Shown here: positions 42,867-53,037 of the stretch, piece by piece | How positions within the stretch are numbered: position 1 is the first letter of the stretch | How the letters are laid out: each line of letters opens with the position of its first letter | Assembly (NCBI RefSeq): GCF_007989805.1 | Contig: NZ_BJUB01000003.1 | Coordinates: forward strand, 310,001 to 374,000 | Length of the DNA stretch: 64,000 bases | Direction of reading: 5' to 3' | Origin: Cellulomonas xylanilytica | Lineage (GTDB): Bacteria > Actinomycetota > Actinomycetes > Actinomycetales > Cellulomonadaceae | Program-made: the position numbers and the translations under genes | The notes under the pieces: generated by a model | What the model was told of the DNA's origin: nothing | Databases searched by the model: none | What the model saw: the letters and a program-made list of their open reading frames with translations, nothing else

Positions 42867-43736
42867 ATGACGACCGAGCCCGACCCGACCGCCACCGTGC
42901 TCGACATCCTCCGGCTCGAGGACGACCCCGCCACCCCGGACCTGTTCACCGGGCGGAGCCTGCCGCAGCCGCGCGGGCGCGTGTTCGGCGGCCAGGTGCT
43001 CGCGCAGGCGCTCCTCGCTGCGGGCCGCACCGTCCCGGACTCGCGTCTGCCGCACTCCCTGCACGGCTACTTCCTGCGTGCCGGCGACGTGCGCGAACCC
43101 ATCGCGTTCGCCGTCGAGCGACTGCGTGACGGCCGGTCGTTCAGCGCCCGCCGCACCCACGCGCTGCAGGGCGGCGAGGCGATCCTGTCCATGATCGCGT
43201 CCTTCCAGGAGGACCAGCCCGGGCTCGACTACGCCGACGCGATGCCGACCGGGATCCCGGGCCCGGACGAGGTGCGGTCCGCGCACGACCTGCTCAGCGG
43301 GATCGACCACCCGGTGGCCAAGTTCTGGACGCAGGAGGCCGCCTTCGACGTGCGGCACGTCGGCGGTGCGATCTACCTCGACCCGCCGGTGGAGCCCGTC
43401 GGCCAGCAGGCGGTGTGGTTCCGGTCGCGCGGTCCGGTGCCCGACGACCAGCTCCTGCACCGGGCGCTGCTCGCGTACGCGTGCGACCAGGTGATGCTCG
43501 AGCCGATCCTGCGCCGCGCCGGCAGGTCATGGCGGACGCAGGGTCTGTCGATCGCGAGCCTCGACCACGCGATGTGGTGGCACCGCGACGTGCGGGTCGA
43601 CGACTGGCTGCTGTACGTCCAGTCGACGCCGAGCGCGCAGGGCGGTCGCGGTCTGGGAGCCGCCCGGGTGTTCACCCAGGACGGGACGCTCGTCGCCTCG
43701 GTCGCGCAGGAGGGCATGGTCCGCTTCCCGGACTGA
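42867..43736 (+). CDS. tesB: Acyl-CoA thioesterase II
   Basis: A 289-residue double-hotdog thioesterase that hydrolyses medium- and long-chain acyl-CoAs. Motifs are GRVFGGQVLAQALLAAGRTV, SLHGYFLRAGD, FSARRTHALQGG and LDHAMWWH with the catalytic Asp. The length matches TesB. The ATG follows GACGCT by 7 nt, and no strong Shine-Dalgarno is visible. Confidence 0.93.
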   Translation: MTTEPDPTATVLDILRLEDDPATPDLFTGRSLPQPRGRVFGGQVLAQALLAAGRTVPDSRLPHSLHGYFLRAGDVREPIAFAVERLRDGRSFSARRTHALQGGEAILSMIASFQEDQPGLDYADAMPTGIPGPDEVRSAHDLLSGIDHPVAKFWTQEAAFDVRHVGGAIYLDPPVEPVGQQAVWFRSRGPVPDDQLLHRALLAYACDQVMLEPILRRAGRSWRTQGLSIASLDHAMWWHRDVRVDDWLLYVQSTPSAQGGRGLGAARVFTQDGTLVASVAQEGMVRFPD

Positions 43737-43787
43737 CGCACGCACGTTCGACGCGCGGCGCGCGGTCCTCCGGGCGACACTTCCGGC

Positions 43788-44792
43788 ATGGTCCGCCTCC
43801 GCCGTGTCCGCATCGACTCCCCGGGCTGGACGCGCCGCCGCGCCGGTCGGGGGTTCGTCTACCTCGACCTCGAGAAGGCCCGCATCCTCGACGAGGAGCA
43901 CCTGGAGAGGATCACGACGCTCGCGATCCCGCCCGCGTGGCGCGACGTGTGGATCAGCCCGTGGCCGAACGGTCACATCCAGGCCGCCGGCCTCGACGAC
44001 GCGGAGCGGCGCCAGTACCTCTACCACCAGCAGTGGACCCGTCGTCGGGGGCGCCTGAAGCATGACCACGTCCTCGACGTGGCCCGCCGTCTGCCGGCCG
44101 CCCGGCGACGCGTCCGCGCCGACCTCGCGCTCGAGGGGATGCCGAGGCAGAAGGTGCTCGCCCTCGCGTTCCGGCTGCTCGACCTGGCGTACCTGCGGGT
44201 GGGCGGCGAGGGCTACGCGCTCCAGCACGGGTCGTACGGGCTGGCGACGCTGCTGCGCTCGCACGTGCGCGTCCTGGCGCCCGAGAGCGAGGGGGACCCG
44301 GGGCGCGTGCACCTCAACTTTCCGGCCAAGTCCGGTCAGGTCCGGGACACCGTGGTCGAGGACGACGTCGTCGCGACCCTGGTGCGGACCCTGACCCGTC
44401 GCCGCGACGAGGGGCCCGAGCTGCTCGCGTGGCGCGACGACGACGGCGGGTGGCACGACGTCACCAGCGCGGACGTGGGGTCCTACGTCAAGCTCCAGCT
44501 CGGCCAGGACGCCACGCCGAAGGACTTCCGCACGTGGCACGCGACCGTGCTGGCGGCGCGGGGACTGGCCGACGTCGGGCCACCACCGGCGAGCGAGCGC
44601 GCGCGCAAGCGTGCGGTGACCCAGGTGGTGCGCGACGTCGCCGAGGAGCTCGGCAACACCCCGGCGGTGTGCCGGTCGTCGTACATCGACCCGCGCGTGA
44701 TCGAGCTGTGGGAGCGGGGCACGACGATCCGTGCCACCCGGTCGCAGGCCGTGGCCGAGCGGGAGACGCTGGCGATGCTGAGCGACCGCTGA
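43788..44792 (+). CDS. DNA topoisomerase IB (poxvirus-like bacterial type)
   Basis: A 334-residue type IB topoisomerase that relaxes DNA through a 3'-phosphotyrosine link. The catalytic Tyr299 lies in SSYIDPRVIELW; Arg and Lys residues of the site are in KHDHVLDVARRL and TPKDFRTWHATVLAA. The N-terminal domain has the bacterial start RRVRIDSPGWTRRRAGRGF. The ATG follows GACACT by 6 nt (leaderless-like). Confidence 0.94.
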   Translation: MVRLRRVRIDSPGWTRRRAGRGFVYLDLEKARILDEEHLERITTLAIPPAWRDVWISPWPNGHIQAAGLDDAERRQYLYHQQWTRRRGRLKHDHVLDVARRLPAARRRVRADLALEGMPRQKVLALAFRLLDLAYLRVGGEGYALQHGSYGLATLLRSHVRVLAPESEGDPGRVHLNFPAKSGQVRDTVVEDDVVATLVRTLTRRRDEGPELLAWRDDDGGWHDVTSADVGSYVKLQLGQDATPKDFRTWHATVLAARGLADVGPPPASERARKRAVTQVVRDVAEELGNTPAVCRSSYIDPRVIELWERGTTIRATRSQAVAERETLAMLSDR

Positions 44793-44844
44793 GGATCCGC
44801 TCCGAGCGGGTGCGCGTCGTGGCCGGGCACCGCAGACTGCGCAG

Positions 44845-46458
44845 ATGGCCTCCCCTGTCGACGACCTCCTGCCTGCCCCCGTGGCGGACACCCTTCCCGG
44901 GCTGGTCCCGGGCCTCGACGCCGACGGCCGACCGCGTCCGGACGCACCGCTCGTGGCGGTCACCGGCGTCACCGGGTACGTCGGCGGACGACTCGTCCCG
45001 GAGCTGCTCGCGGCGGGCTACCGGGTGCGCGCGATCGCCCGGCACCCCGACCGGCTGCGCGGCCGGGACTGGTACGGCGACGTCGAGGTGGTCGCCGCCG
45101 ACGCCGCCCAGCCCGACCAGATCCGGGCCGCCCTCGACGGCACGCAGGTCGCGTACTACCTCATCCACTCGCTCGGCTCCGGGCGCCGCTTCGAGTCGAC
45201 GGACCGGCACACGGCGCTCGTGTTCGGGCAGGCCGCCCGGGAGGCCGGGGTCGGCCGGATCGTCTACCTCGGCGGCCTCTACCCCGAGGGCGAGGACCTC
45301 TCGCCGCACCTGGAGTCCCGCACCGAGGTCGGCGAGATCCTGTTGGCCAGCGGCGTCCCGACCACCGTGCTGCGGGCGGCCGTCATCCTCGGCTCGGGGT
45401 CCGCGTCGTTCGAGATGATGCGCTACCTCACCGAGCGCCTGCCTGCGATGACCGTCCCGAAGTGGGTGGAGAACCGCATCCAGCCCATCGCGATCCGGGA
45501 CGTGCTGCGCTACCTCGTCGGGTCCGCGTCGATGGCGTCCGACGTCAGCCGCGGGTTCGACATCGGCGGGCCCGACGTCCTGACGTACCGCGACATGATG
45601 CAGCGGTACGCCGACGCGGCGGACCTCAAGCGCCGGATCATCGTCGGCGTCCCCGTGCTGACGCCGAAGCTCTCGTCCCTGTGGGTGTCGTTGGTGACCC
45701 CGGTGCCCGGCGGCCTCGCCCGCCCCCTGGTGGAGTCCCTGGTGCACGAGGTGGTGTGCGACGAGCACGACATCGCCGACCACGTGCCGGACCCGCCCGA
45801 CGGGCTGATCGGGTTCGACCGGGCGGTGGCGCTCGCGCTGCGCCGGGTCCAGGACGCGGCCGTGAGCACCCGCTGGTCGTCGGCCGCCGTCCCCGGTGCG
45901 CCCAGCGACCCGCTGCCGAGCGACCCCGACTGGGCCGGCGGCTCCCTGTTCGTCGACGAGCGCCGGGTCACCGTCGACGCCTCCCCCGCCGCGCTGTGGC
46001 GGGTGCTCGAGGCCGTCGGAGGCGACCGCGGCTGGTACTCGTGGGGGCTCGCGTGGCGCATCCGCGGTCTCGCGGACCGGCTCGTCGGTGGGCCGGGCCT
46101 GCGCCGCGGGCGCCGCGACCCGCTGCAGCTGCTCGTGGACGACGCCGTCGACTTCTGGCGCGTCGAGGACATCGAGGAGGGCAGCCTGATCCGGCTCCGC
46201 GCCGAGATGCGCGTCCCGGGGCTCGCGTGGCTGGAGCTGCGGGTCGAGCCCACGGACCGTCCCGACACGGCGCCGACCGTCTTCGCCCAGCGCGCGCTCT
46301 TCCACCCGAAGGGGCTGCTCGGGCAGCTGTACTGGTGGTCGGTCTACCCGTTCCACGGCGTCGTGTTCGGCGGCATGCAGCGCAACATCGCCCGGGCCGC
46401 CGAGCGGGCCGAGCGGGCACGCACCGACCGGCGGGTCAGCGCCGCCGGCGGATCGTGA
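44845..46458 (+). CDS. NAD(P)-binding SDR-like protein with DUF2867 domain
   Basis: A 537-residue fusion. The N-terminal NmrA/SDR-type Rossmann domain begins at about residue 36 (VAVTGVTGYVGGRLVPELLA) and contains YYLIHSLGSGRRFESTDR and YLGGLYPEGEDLSPHLESR; the C-terminal DUF2867 domain spans about 360-530 (GLLGQLYWWSVYPFHGVVF). Homologues are annotated as uncharacterised epimerases or ubiquinone-biosynthesis-like proteins; substrate unknown. Its last 23 nt overlap the convergent thioesterase gene. Confidence 0.88.
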   Translation: MASPVDDLLPAPVADTLPGLVPGLDADGRPRPDAPLVAVTGVTGYVGGRLVPELLAAGYRVRAIARHPDRLRGRDWYGDVEVVAADAAQPDQIRAALDGTQVAYYLIHSLGSGRRFESTDRHTALVFGQAAREAGVGRIVYLGGLYPEGEDLSPHLESRTEVGEILLASGVPTTVLRAAVILGSGSASFEMMRYLTERLPAMTVPKWVENRIQPIAIRDVLRYLVGSASMASDVSRGFDIGGPDVLTYRDMMQRYADAADLKRRIIVGVPVLTPKLSSLWVSLVTPVPGGLARPLVESLVHEVVCDEHDIADHVPDPPDGLIGFDRAVALALRRVQDAAVSTRWSSAAVPGAPSDPLPSDPDWAGGSLFVDERRVTVDASPAALWRVLEAVGGDRGWYSWGLAWRIRGLADRLVGGPGLRRGRRDPLQLLVDDAVDFWRVEDIEEGSLIRLRAEMRVPGLAWLELRVEPTDRPDTAPTVFAQRALFHPKGLLGQLYWWSVYPFHGVVFGGMQRNIARAAERAERARTDRRVSAAGGS

Positions 46459-46930
46459 CGGGCTCCTCCAGGAACGTGGACCACGCCGCACGCTGCTCGG
46501 GGGCGATGCGCCGCGGTGACCCCGTCGCGTTGTCGACCAGGACGAGCGTGGTCAGCGCCCGGGCGTAGGTCACGCGCCCTGGGCCCGCGTCGCCCGCGTC
46601 GCGCACCTCGTAGCAGACATCCAGGCTGGCGCCGCCGAGGTGGCCCAGCCACATCTCGACGATGACCGGGGTGCGGCGGTAGCCGAGCGGCTTGAGGTAC
46701 TCGATCTCCTGGCGGGCCACCAGCGTGGACACCTCGGCCCCGGGTCCGGCGTCGATGACGGCGGTGGGGAACGCACTCTCCACCCGGCTGCCGTCGGGTC
46801 CGACGGGGTGGCTCCAGAAGGCCTCGATCCGGGCCTCCTCCAGCAACCGGAGCATCTCGACGTTGTTGACGTGCTGGTAGGCGTCCATGTCCGACCAGCG
46901 CAGCTGCACCGGGATCTCGAGGCGGGTCAT
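46436..46930 (-). CDS. Acyl-CoA thioesterase, single hotdog (4HBT/YbgC-like)
   Basis: A 164-residue hotdog-fold thioesterase. The characteristic start IPVQLRWSDMDAYQHVNNVE contains the catalytic Asp. IEYLKPLGYRRTPVIVEMWL follows. The ATG lies 7 nt after TAGGAT on the minus strand with no Shine-Dalgarno, another leaderless start. The 3' end runs 23 nt into the opposing SDR gene. Likely acts on short or aromatic acyl-CoAs; substrate unproven. Confidence 0.9.
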   Translation of the reverse strand: MTRLEIPVQLRWSDMDAYQHVNNVEMLRLLEEARIEAFWSHPVGPDGSRVESAFPTAVIDAGPGAEVSTLVARQEIEYLKPLGYRRTPVIVEMWLGHLGGASLDVCYEVRDAGDAGPGRVTYARALTTLVLVDNATGSPRRIAPEQRAAWSTFLEEPVTIRRRR

Positions 46931-46950
46931 GCGCTCGATCCTAGGAGCGG

Positions 46951-48594
46951 TCAGGCCGCAGCCTTCGACGCGGCCGCCCGGCACCGCGCCAGCGCGTCCA
47001 TCTCCGCGGCCACCGGCCCGATGACGTGGTCGTTCACCGACTCCGCCACCGAGGCGCTGAGGCGTCGACGTGCCTTCGCGGCCCGGCGCCGGCCCGCCAC
47101 GGCGCCGACCACCCACCCGACGCCGGCCACCAGCAGCCCCGCCAGCACCCCACCGAGCAGGAGCACGGTGGGTGCCGGGAACCCCCACCACATCGGGGTC
47201 TCCGGGGCCGGCAGCTGGAGCCAGCCGAGCCCGGCGAGGAGCAGCAGCCAGAGGAGACCCGCCGCCGCGGCGACCAGCAGCACCCACTGGAGGAAGGCCA
47301 GCACGCGCCACGTCCACGGCACCCGGGCGCTGCCCACCGGGACGCGCACGACGGTCCGGTCGAGCACGTCGTCGAGGTCCACGTCCGCCGCGCGGGACCG
47401 GGCCGCGAGCACCCAGTGGTCGGGCGCCCCGGCGGTCGCCGCGTCGACGTAGGAGCGGACCGCGCTCAGCGCTGCGGACCGCTCGCCCGCCGCCGGGGCC
47501 GACCGGGACGAGCGCAGCAGGTCATCCTGGCCCGCCTGGAGGCGCTCGCGGCCGAGCCCCAGGCGTCGCAGCGGATCGGGCCGAAGCCGGGCGACCCACC
47601 GGGTCACCGGCCACCCCGTCGCCGCGCGCGCCGACCGCCTGGTCGAGCGCCGCACGGCGTCGGCGACCTCGTCGACACCGGCTGCCGACTCCCACGAGCG
47701 GACCAGCGCCGCCGCGGCGCCGACCTCGCGTCGCGCGTCCGGCGGCGACCCGCACGCCTCCACCAGCGTGCGCGCCGCCTGCCGCACGTCGCCCGTCACC
47801 CGCTCGGTGGCCGCCAGCCGCCGCTGGGCGGCGCGGGCCAGCAGGTCCCGCAGCTCGGTGACGCCGGCGCCGGTCGACGCGCTGACCGCGAGCACCGGTG
47901 ACGCGCCCAGCCCGTCCTGCGCCGCCAGGCGCTGCAGGTCCGCGACCATCGCGCGCTGGTCGGCGGGCGACAGCCGGTCGGCCTGGTTGAGCACGAGGAC
48001 GACGACCCCGGCGTGGTCGCGCAGGCCGCGCAGGTAGCGGGAGTGCAGGGCCGCGTCCGCGTACTTCTGCGGGTCCACCACCCAGACCAGCAGGTCGACC
48101 CGCTCGTAGAGGCGCTCCGCGATCGCGCGGTGCTCCGTGACCACCGAGTCGTGGTCGGGCAGGTCGAGCAGCACGAGACCCGTCGCGGACTCCTGCAGGA
48201 CCCGGCTCACGCCGACGTGGCGGTCGCGGACGTCGAGCCAGTCGAGGAGGTCGTCGGCACCCTCGTCCGCATCCCCTCGGGCCGGCACGATCACCGCCAC
48301 CGGGTGCCCCGTCGTGGGACGGCGCACGCCGGGAGCCGCGATGCGGGCGTCCGCGAGCGCGTTGAGCAGCGACGACTTCCCCGAGCCGGTCGCACCCGCG
48401 AGCGCGACCACCGTGTACTCGCCGGACAGCGCGGCGCGGTCACGCGCACGGGCGACCACCTCGGCGGGCGCCTCCAGCGCGTCGTCGGGCAGGCGTCCCC
48501 GAGCGAGCCCGACCGCCTCGTCGAGCGCCTCGACCCGTCCGCGCAGCGTGCCGGCCGCCCCGCTCCCCCGGTTCAGCGCCACCAGCGCGACCAC
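46951..48594 (-). CDS. Dynamin-like membrane GTPase, B-type partner of pair 1
   Basis: A 547-residue GTPase with P-loop GATGSGKSSLLNAL (about residues 68-81), G2 region VRRPTT, G3 LLDLPDHDSVVTEHR, and intact G4 VLNQADRL. A conserved WVVDPQKYADAALHSRYLR segment follows G3. Two membrane helices lie near 435-500. The GTG start overlaps the upstream A-type gene by 22 nt; the resulting N-terminus has the same length before the RVEAL segment as in the pair 2 B protein, which supports this choice. Two-gene membrane GTPase modules (as with bacterial dynamins) remodel or stabilise membranes; that role is inferred. Confidence 0.85.
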   Translation of the reverse strand: MVALVALNRGSGAAGTLRGRVEALDEAVGLARGRLPDDALEAPAEVVARARDRAALSGEYTVVALAGATGSGKSSLLNALADARIAAPGVRRPTTGHPVAVIVPARGDADEGADDLLDWLDVRDRHVGVSRVLQESATGLVLLDLPDHDSVVTEHRAIAERLYERVDLLVWVVDPQKYADAALHSRYLRGLRDHAGVVVLVLNQADRLSPADQRAMVADLQRLAAQDGLGASPVLAVSASTGAGVTELRDLLARAAQRRLAATERVTGDVRQAARTLVEACGSPPDARREVGAAAALVRSWESAAGVDEVADAVRRSTRRSARAATGWPVTRWVARLRPDPLRRLGLGRERLQAGQDDLLRSSRSAPAAGERSAALSAVRSYVDAATAGAPDHWVLAARSRAADVDLDDVLDRTVVRVPVGSARVPWTWRVLAFLQWVLLVAAAAGLLWLLLLAGLGWLQLPAPETPMWWGFPAPTVLLLGGVLAGLLVAGVGWVVGAVAGRRRAAKARRRLSASVAESVNDHVIGPVAAEMDALARCRAAASKAAA

Positions 48595-50420
48595 CAGCGG
48601 TTGCGGTCGGGCTGCTCGGGGACGACCACCTCGGCGGCGCGCGCGACGGCACCCGTGCCCCGCAGGTGACCGGCGCCACCGGCCGGGAGCTCGCCGGCTC
48701 CCCAGGCGGTCGCCGCCGTGCGGGTCGACATCGCCGACCGCACCCGCTCGGCCGCGGCGCGCAGGTCGTCGCCGTCACGGCCTGCTGCGCCCGTCGCGTC
48801 CAGCTGCCGCAGGAACCGGGACGCCTCCTCGTGCAGCAGCGCGTCGGTCCGGGCGGCGAGCCGCGTCTGCGCCTCCTGCGTGAGCCGCCGCACGGCCTCG
48901 TCGCCGAACACCGCCTCGAGCAGCCGCTGGGCCAGCAGCGCGGAGCCGCCGACGATCCCCACCTCCGCACCCGTGAGCCCGCCGGTGGACGCGAAGACCG
49001 CGACCATGAGCACCGCACCGAGCCCGTTGACGCCGTAGGACAGCGCGCGGGCGGTCGTGCGCCGGTCCGCGCCCTCCGTCTCGACGAGGCCCAGCACGTC
49101 GCCCTGCCACGCCCGCACCTGCTCGGCGGTCCGTGCCCGCAGGTCCACCGACGCACGGGACAGCGCCAGCCCGTCCAGCAGCGCCCGCCCCGCCGGGTCG
49201 TGACGCCACGCGGAGTGCGCGGTCTCGGCGGCCTCCTCGGCGGCGTCCTGGATGACGGCGGACAAGCCGTGCGCGACCGCCTCGACCAGCGCCGGTTCCG
49301 CCGGCCGGCGGCCACGCACGAACCCGACGACCCGGTCCCGGATGCGGGACACCCCCTGCTCCAGCGACCGGAACCACTCGCTGGTGCCGACCACGTCCTG
49401 CCACCGCGCCAGCACCTCGCCGCGCAGCAGCGACCCGTCCGACGTCGCGTGGGCGATCTGGTCCGACGCCGTCGCGTACGCCGCGGTGACCGCCGCGCGG
49501 AGCCGGACGTCGGCCGCCCGCTGCTCGTCCGCCGCCGTCGCCAGCCCGAGCGCGCGTCGGGACACGTCGGTCACCGCTCCGTCCCACGTCTCGGCCAGCG
49601 CCGTGGCCCGGACGGCCGGGTCCGTGGCCGTCCGCGTGAGCAGGTCCGCGACGGGGCCGATGGCCGGCTCGGGCAGCAGACCGTCCTGGAGCTCGACCTC
49701 GGGGACGACGATGACCGTGGCGGAGGCCAGGCCGGCGTCGGCGAGCATCTGCCGCAGGTGGTCGCCCACCTCGGTCTGCGCCCCGGGGTCGACCCGGTCG
49801 AGCACGAGGGCGAGGTGCGTGCCTCGTCGGGCGGCGTCGGCGAGCAGCTCCCAGGGCACCGCGTCGGCGTACCGCGCGGCGGTGGTGACGAACAGCCAGA
49901 CGTCGGCCGCGCCCAGCAGCTGGGCCGCCAGGACGCGGTTGCCCTCCTCGACGGAGTCCACGTCGGGGGCGTCCAGCAGCGCGAGGCCCACCGGCACCGC
50001 CTCGGACGCCACCAGCCGGAGCCCCGGCCGCGCACCGGCGAGGCCCTGCTCCCCCGCGGCGTCCGCGCGCGTCAGCGAGGGCAGCACCCGGTCGGAGCTG
50101 AACCAGCGCACGTCGAGCGGGTGGTGCACGAGAACCGGCCAGCGGGTGGTCGGGCGCAGCACCCCCGACGGGCTGACCTCGGTGCCCACCAGCGAGTTGA
50201 CCACCGTGGATTTGCCCGCACCCGTGGAGCCGCCGACGACCACCAGCACCGGGGCGCCGGGGTCCCGCAGCCGCGGCAGGAGGTAGTCGTCGAGCTGGTC
50301 CAGGACGCGCGTGCGGTCCGCCCGGGCGCCGGGCGCCGTGGCGGTCTCGAGCGGGAGCCGCAGGTCGGCCGTCCGCTCGCGCAGGGCGAGCAGGGCGCTC
50401 ACGAGCTCGTCGTGCTCCAT
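48573..50420 (-). CDS. Dynamin-like GTPase, A-type partner of pair 1
   Basis: A 615-residue GTPase with P-loop GSTGAGKSTVVNSLVG (about 64-79), G2 VLRPTTRWPVLVHHPLD, and G3 LLDAPDVDSVEEGNR. G4 is degenerate: LVLDRVDPG in place of the NKxD consensus. A hydrophobic region near residues 465-510 (GVNGLGAVLMVAVFASTGG) could insert in membrane, flanked by helical coiled-coil-like stretches. The ATG has GGGAGAGG about 10 nt upstream. It is the first gene of the pair and overlaps the B-type start. Confidence 0.85.
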   Translation of the reverse strand: MEHDELVSALLALRERTADLRLPLETATAPGARADRTRVLDQLDDYLLPRLRDPGAPVLVVVGGSTGAGKSTVVNSLVGTEVSPSGVLRPTTRWPVLVHHPLDVRWFSSDRVLPSLTRADAAGEQGLAGARPGLRLVASEAVPVGLALLDAPDVDSVEEGNRVLAAQLLGAADVWLFVTTAARYADAVPWELLADAARRGTHLALVLDRVDPGAQTEVGDHLRQMLADAGLASATVIVVPEVELQDGLLPEPAIGPVADLLTRTATDPAVRATALAETWDGAVTDVSRRALGLATAADEQRAADVRLRAAVTAAYATASDQIAHATSDGSLLRGEVLARWQDVVGTSEWFRSLEQGVSRIRDRVVGFVRGRRPAEPALVEAVAHGLSAVIQDAAEEAAETAHSAWRHDPAGRALLDGLALSRASVDLRARTAEQVRAWQGDVLGLVETEGADRRTTARALSYGVNGLGAVLMVAVFASTGGLTGAEVGIVGGSALLAQRLLEAVFGDEAVRRLTQEAQTRLAARTDALLHEEASRFLRQLDATGAAGRDGDDLRAAAERVRSAMSTRTAATAWGAGELPAGGAGHLRGTGAVARAAEVVVPEQPDRNRWWSRWWR

Positions 50421-50487
50421 CGCCGCACCGCCTCTCCCAGGTCGTGTGCAGCGTATCCGCGCAGGTGGCGGGCGGCTCGCCGACGAC

Positions 50488-50522
50488 GAAGCCGCCCGCT
50501 CCCCAGGGGAACGGGCGGCTTC
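50488..50522 (-). terminator. Terminator stem-loop after ettA
   Basis: GAAGCCGCCCG and CGGGCGGCTTC pair over 11 bp, with an inner TCCCC-a-GGGGA stem. It begins 9 nt past the ettA stop on the minus strand and separates ettA from GTPase pair 1. Confidence 0.7.
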
Positions 50523-50531
50523 CGGCGTGCC

Positions 50532-52214
<1,683 letters not shown>

Positions 52215-52282
52215 TGGCTCTTCGTCCGCCTCGGTGCTCGATGGGGGTCGCCCCGCGCGCTGGGTTCTCGTGGCGCGTTCTC

Positions 52283-52377
52283 GGGGCACCGCTGACCGGC
52301 CGGCCCGCGAGGCTGGTCGACCGCGCTGCGCTGTGCGCGCGGTCCGACCGGCCACGTCGTCGGGCTGCCGGTGCCCC
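52283..52377 (-). terminator. Large nested stem-loop between ssb and ettA
   Basis: Outer arms GGGGCACCG and CGGTGCCCC pair over 9 bp. Inside, GGCTGGTCGACCGCG pairs with CGCGGT-c-CGACCGGCC over 15 bp with one bulge and one G-U. It starts 12 nt after the ssb stop on the minus strand. It probably ends the ssb transcript; it could also control read-through into ettA. Confidence 0.6.
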
Positions 52378-52388
52378 AGCCTAGGCGA

Positions 52389-52907
52389 TCACCTGGCCCC
52401 GGCCAGCGCGAGCTCCTGGTCCTCCTCCACCTCGGGCGGCAGACCGGCACGCTCGTCATCCGGGAGCTCCTCGAACGAGGAGACGTCGGTGGGGGCCTCC
52501 TCGACCGACCCGTCCTCGGCCGCGGCGACCGTCACCGGGCTGACGTTCCGTGCGAAGTGGCTGCTGCCGAACGCGAGGTTGGGGCCGATGGCGCTGGCGT
52601 CGAGCACGAGCGAGGTGCGAGGACCGTCGGCGCCGACCCACTCCTCGGTGGACAGCAGGCCCTGCACGATGACCGGGTCGCCCTTGCGCAGCGACCGCGC
52701 GGCGTTGATCGCGGTGGTGCGCCACACCTTCACGTTGAACCACTCGGTCTGCGCGTCACGCCACACGCCGGCCTGCTTGTCGAACCAGCGGCGGGTGCTG
52801 CCCAGCCGGAACGTGGTGAACGGGACGCCGCCGTCCGACTCGTGATGGATCCGCACGTCGGTGCCGATCCAGCCGACGACGGTCAGGTCCAGGGACTGCA
52901 TGCTCAT
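52389..52907 (-). CDS. ssb: Single-stranded DNA-binding protein paralogue lacking the acidic C-terminal tip
   Basis: A 172-residue OB-fold SSB (VVGWIGTDVRIHHESDGGVP, FRLGSTRRWFDKQAGVWRDA, WFNVKVWRTTAINAARSLRK, GDPVIVQGLLSTEEW). The C-terminal tail is acidic but ends in ELALAGAR, without the DDDIPF-type tip that recruits replication and repair proteins. It is therefore more like the actinobacterial SsbB paralogue than the replicative SsbA. The first ATG is chosen, with GGAGG about 6 nt upstream. Lies downstream of GTPase pair 2. Confidence 0.9.
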   Translation of the reverse strand: MSMQSLDLTVVGWIGTDVRIHHESDGGVPFTTFRLGSTRRWFDKQAGVWRDAQTEWFNVKVWRTTAINAARSLRKGDPVIVQGLLSTEEWVGADGPRTSLVLDASAIGPNLAFGSSHFARNVSPVTVAAAEDGSVEEAPTDVSSFEELPDDERAGLPPEVEEDQELALAGAR

Positions 52908-53037
52908 GGGGTACCTCCGGTGCGGTGCCCCGGCGGGTGCGGGGCTCGTGCGACCAGGGTCGACGTGGGCCGCGCCCGGCGTCGTCGACCGGGGCGAACC
53001 CGTGGACGGCGCTCGGTGCAGCCGGGCTGTGGGCGGC

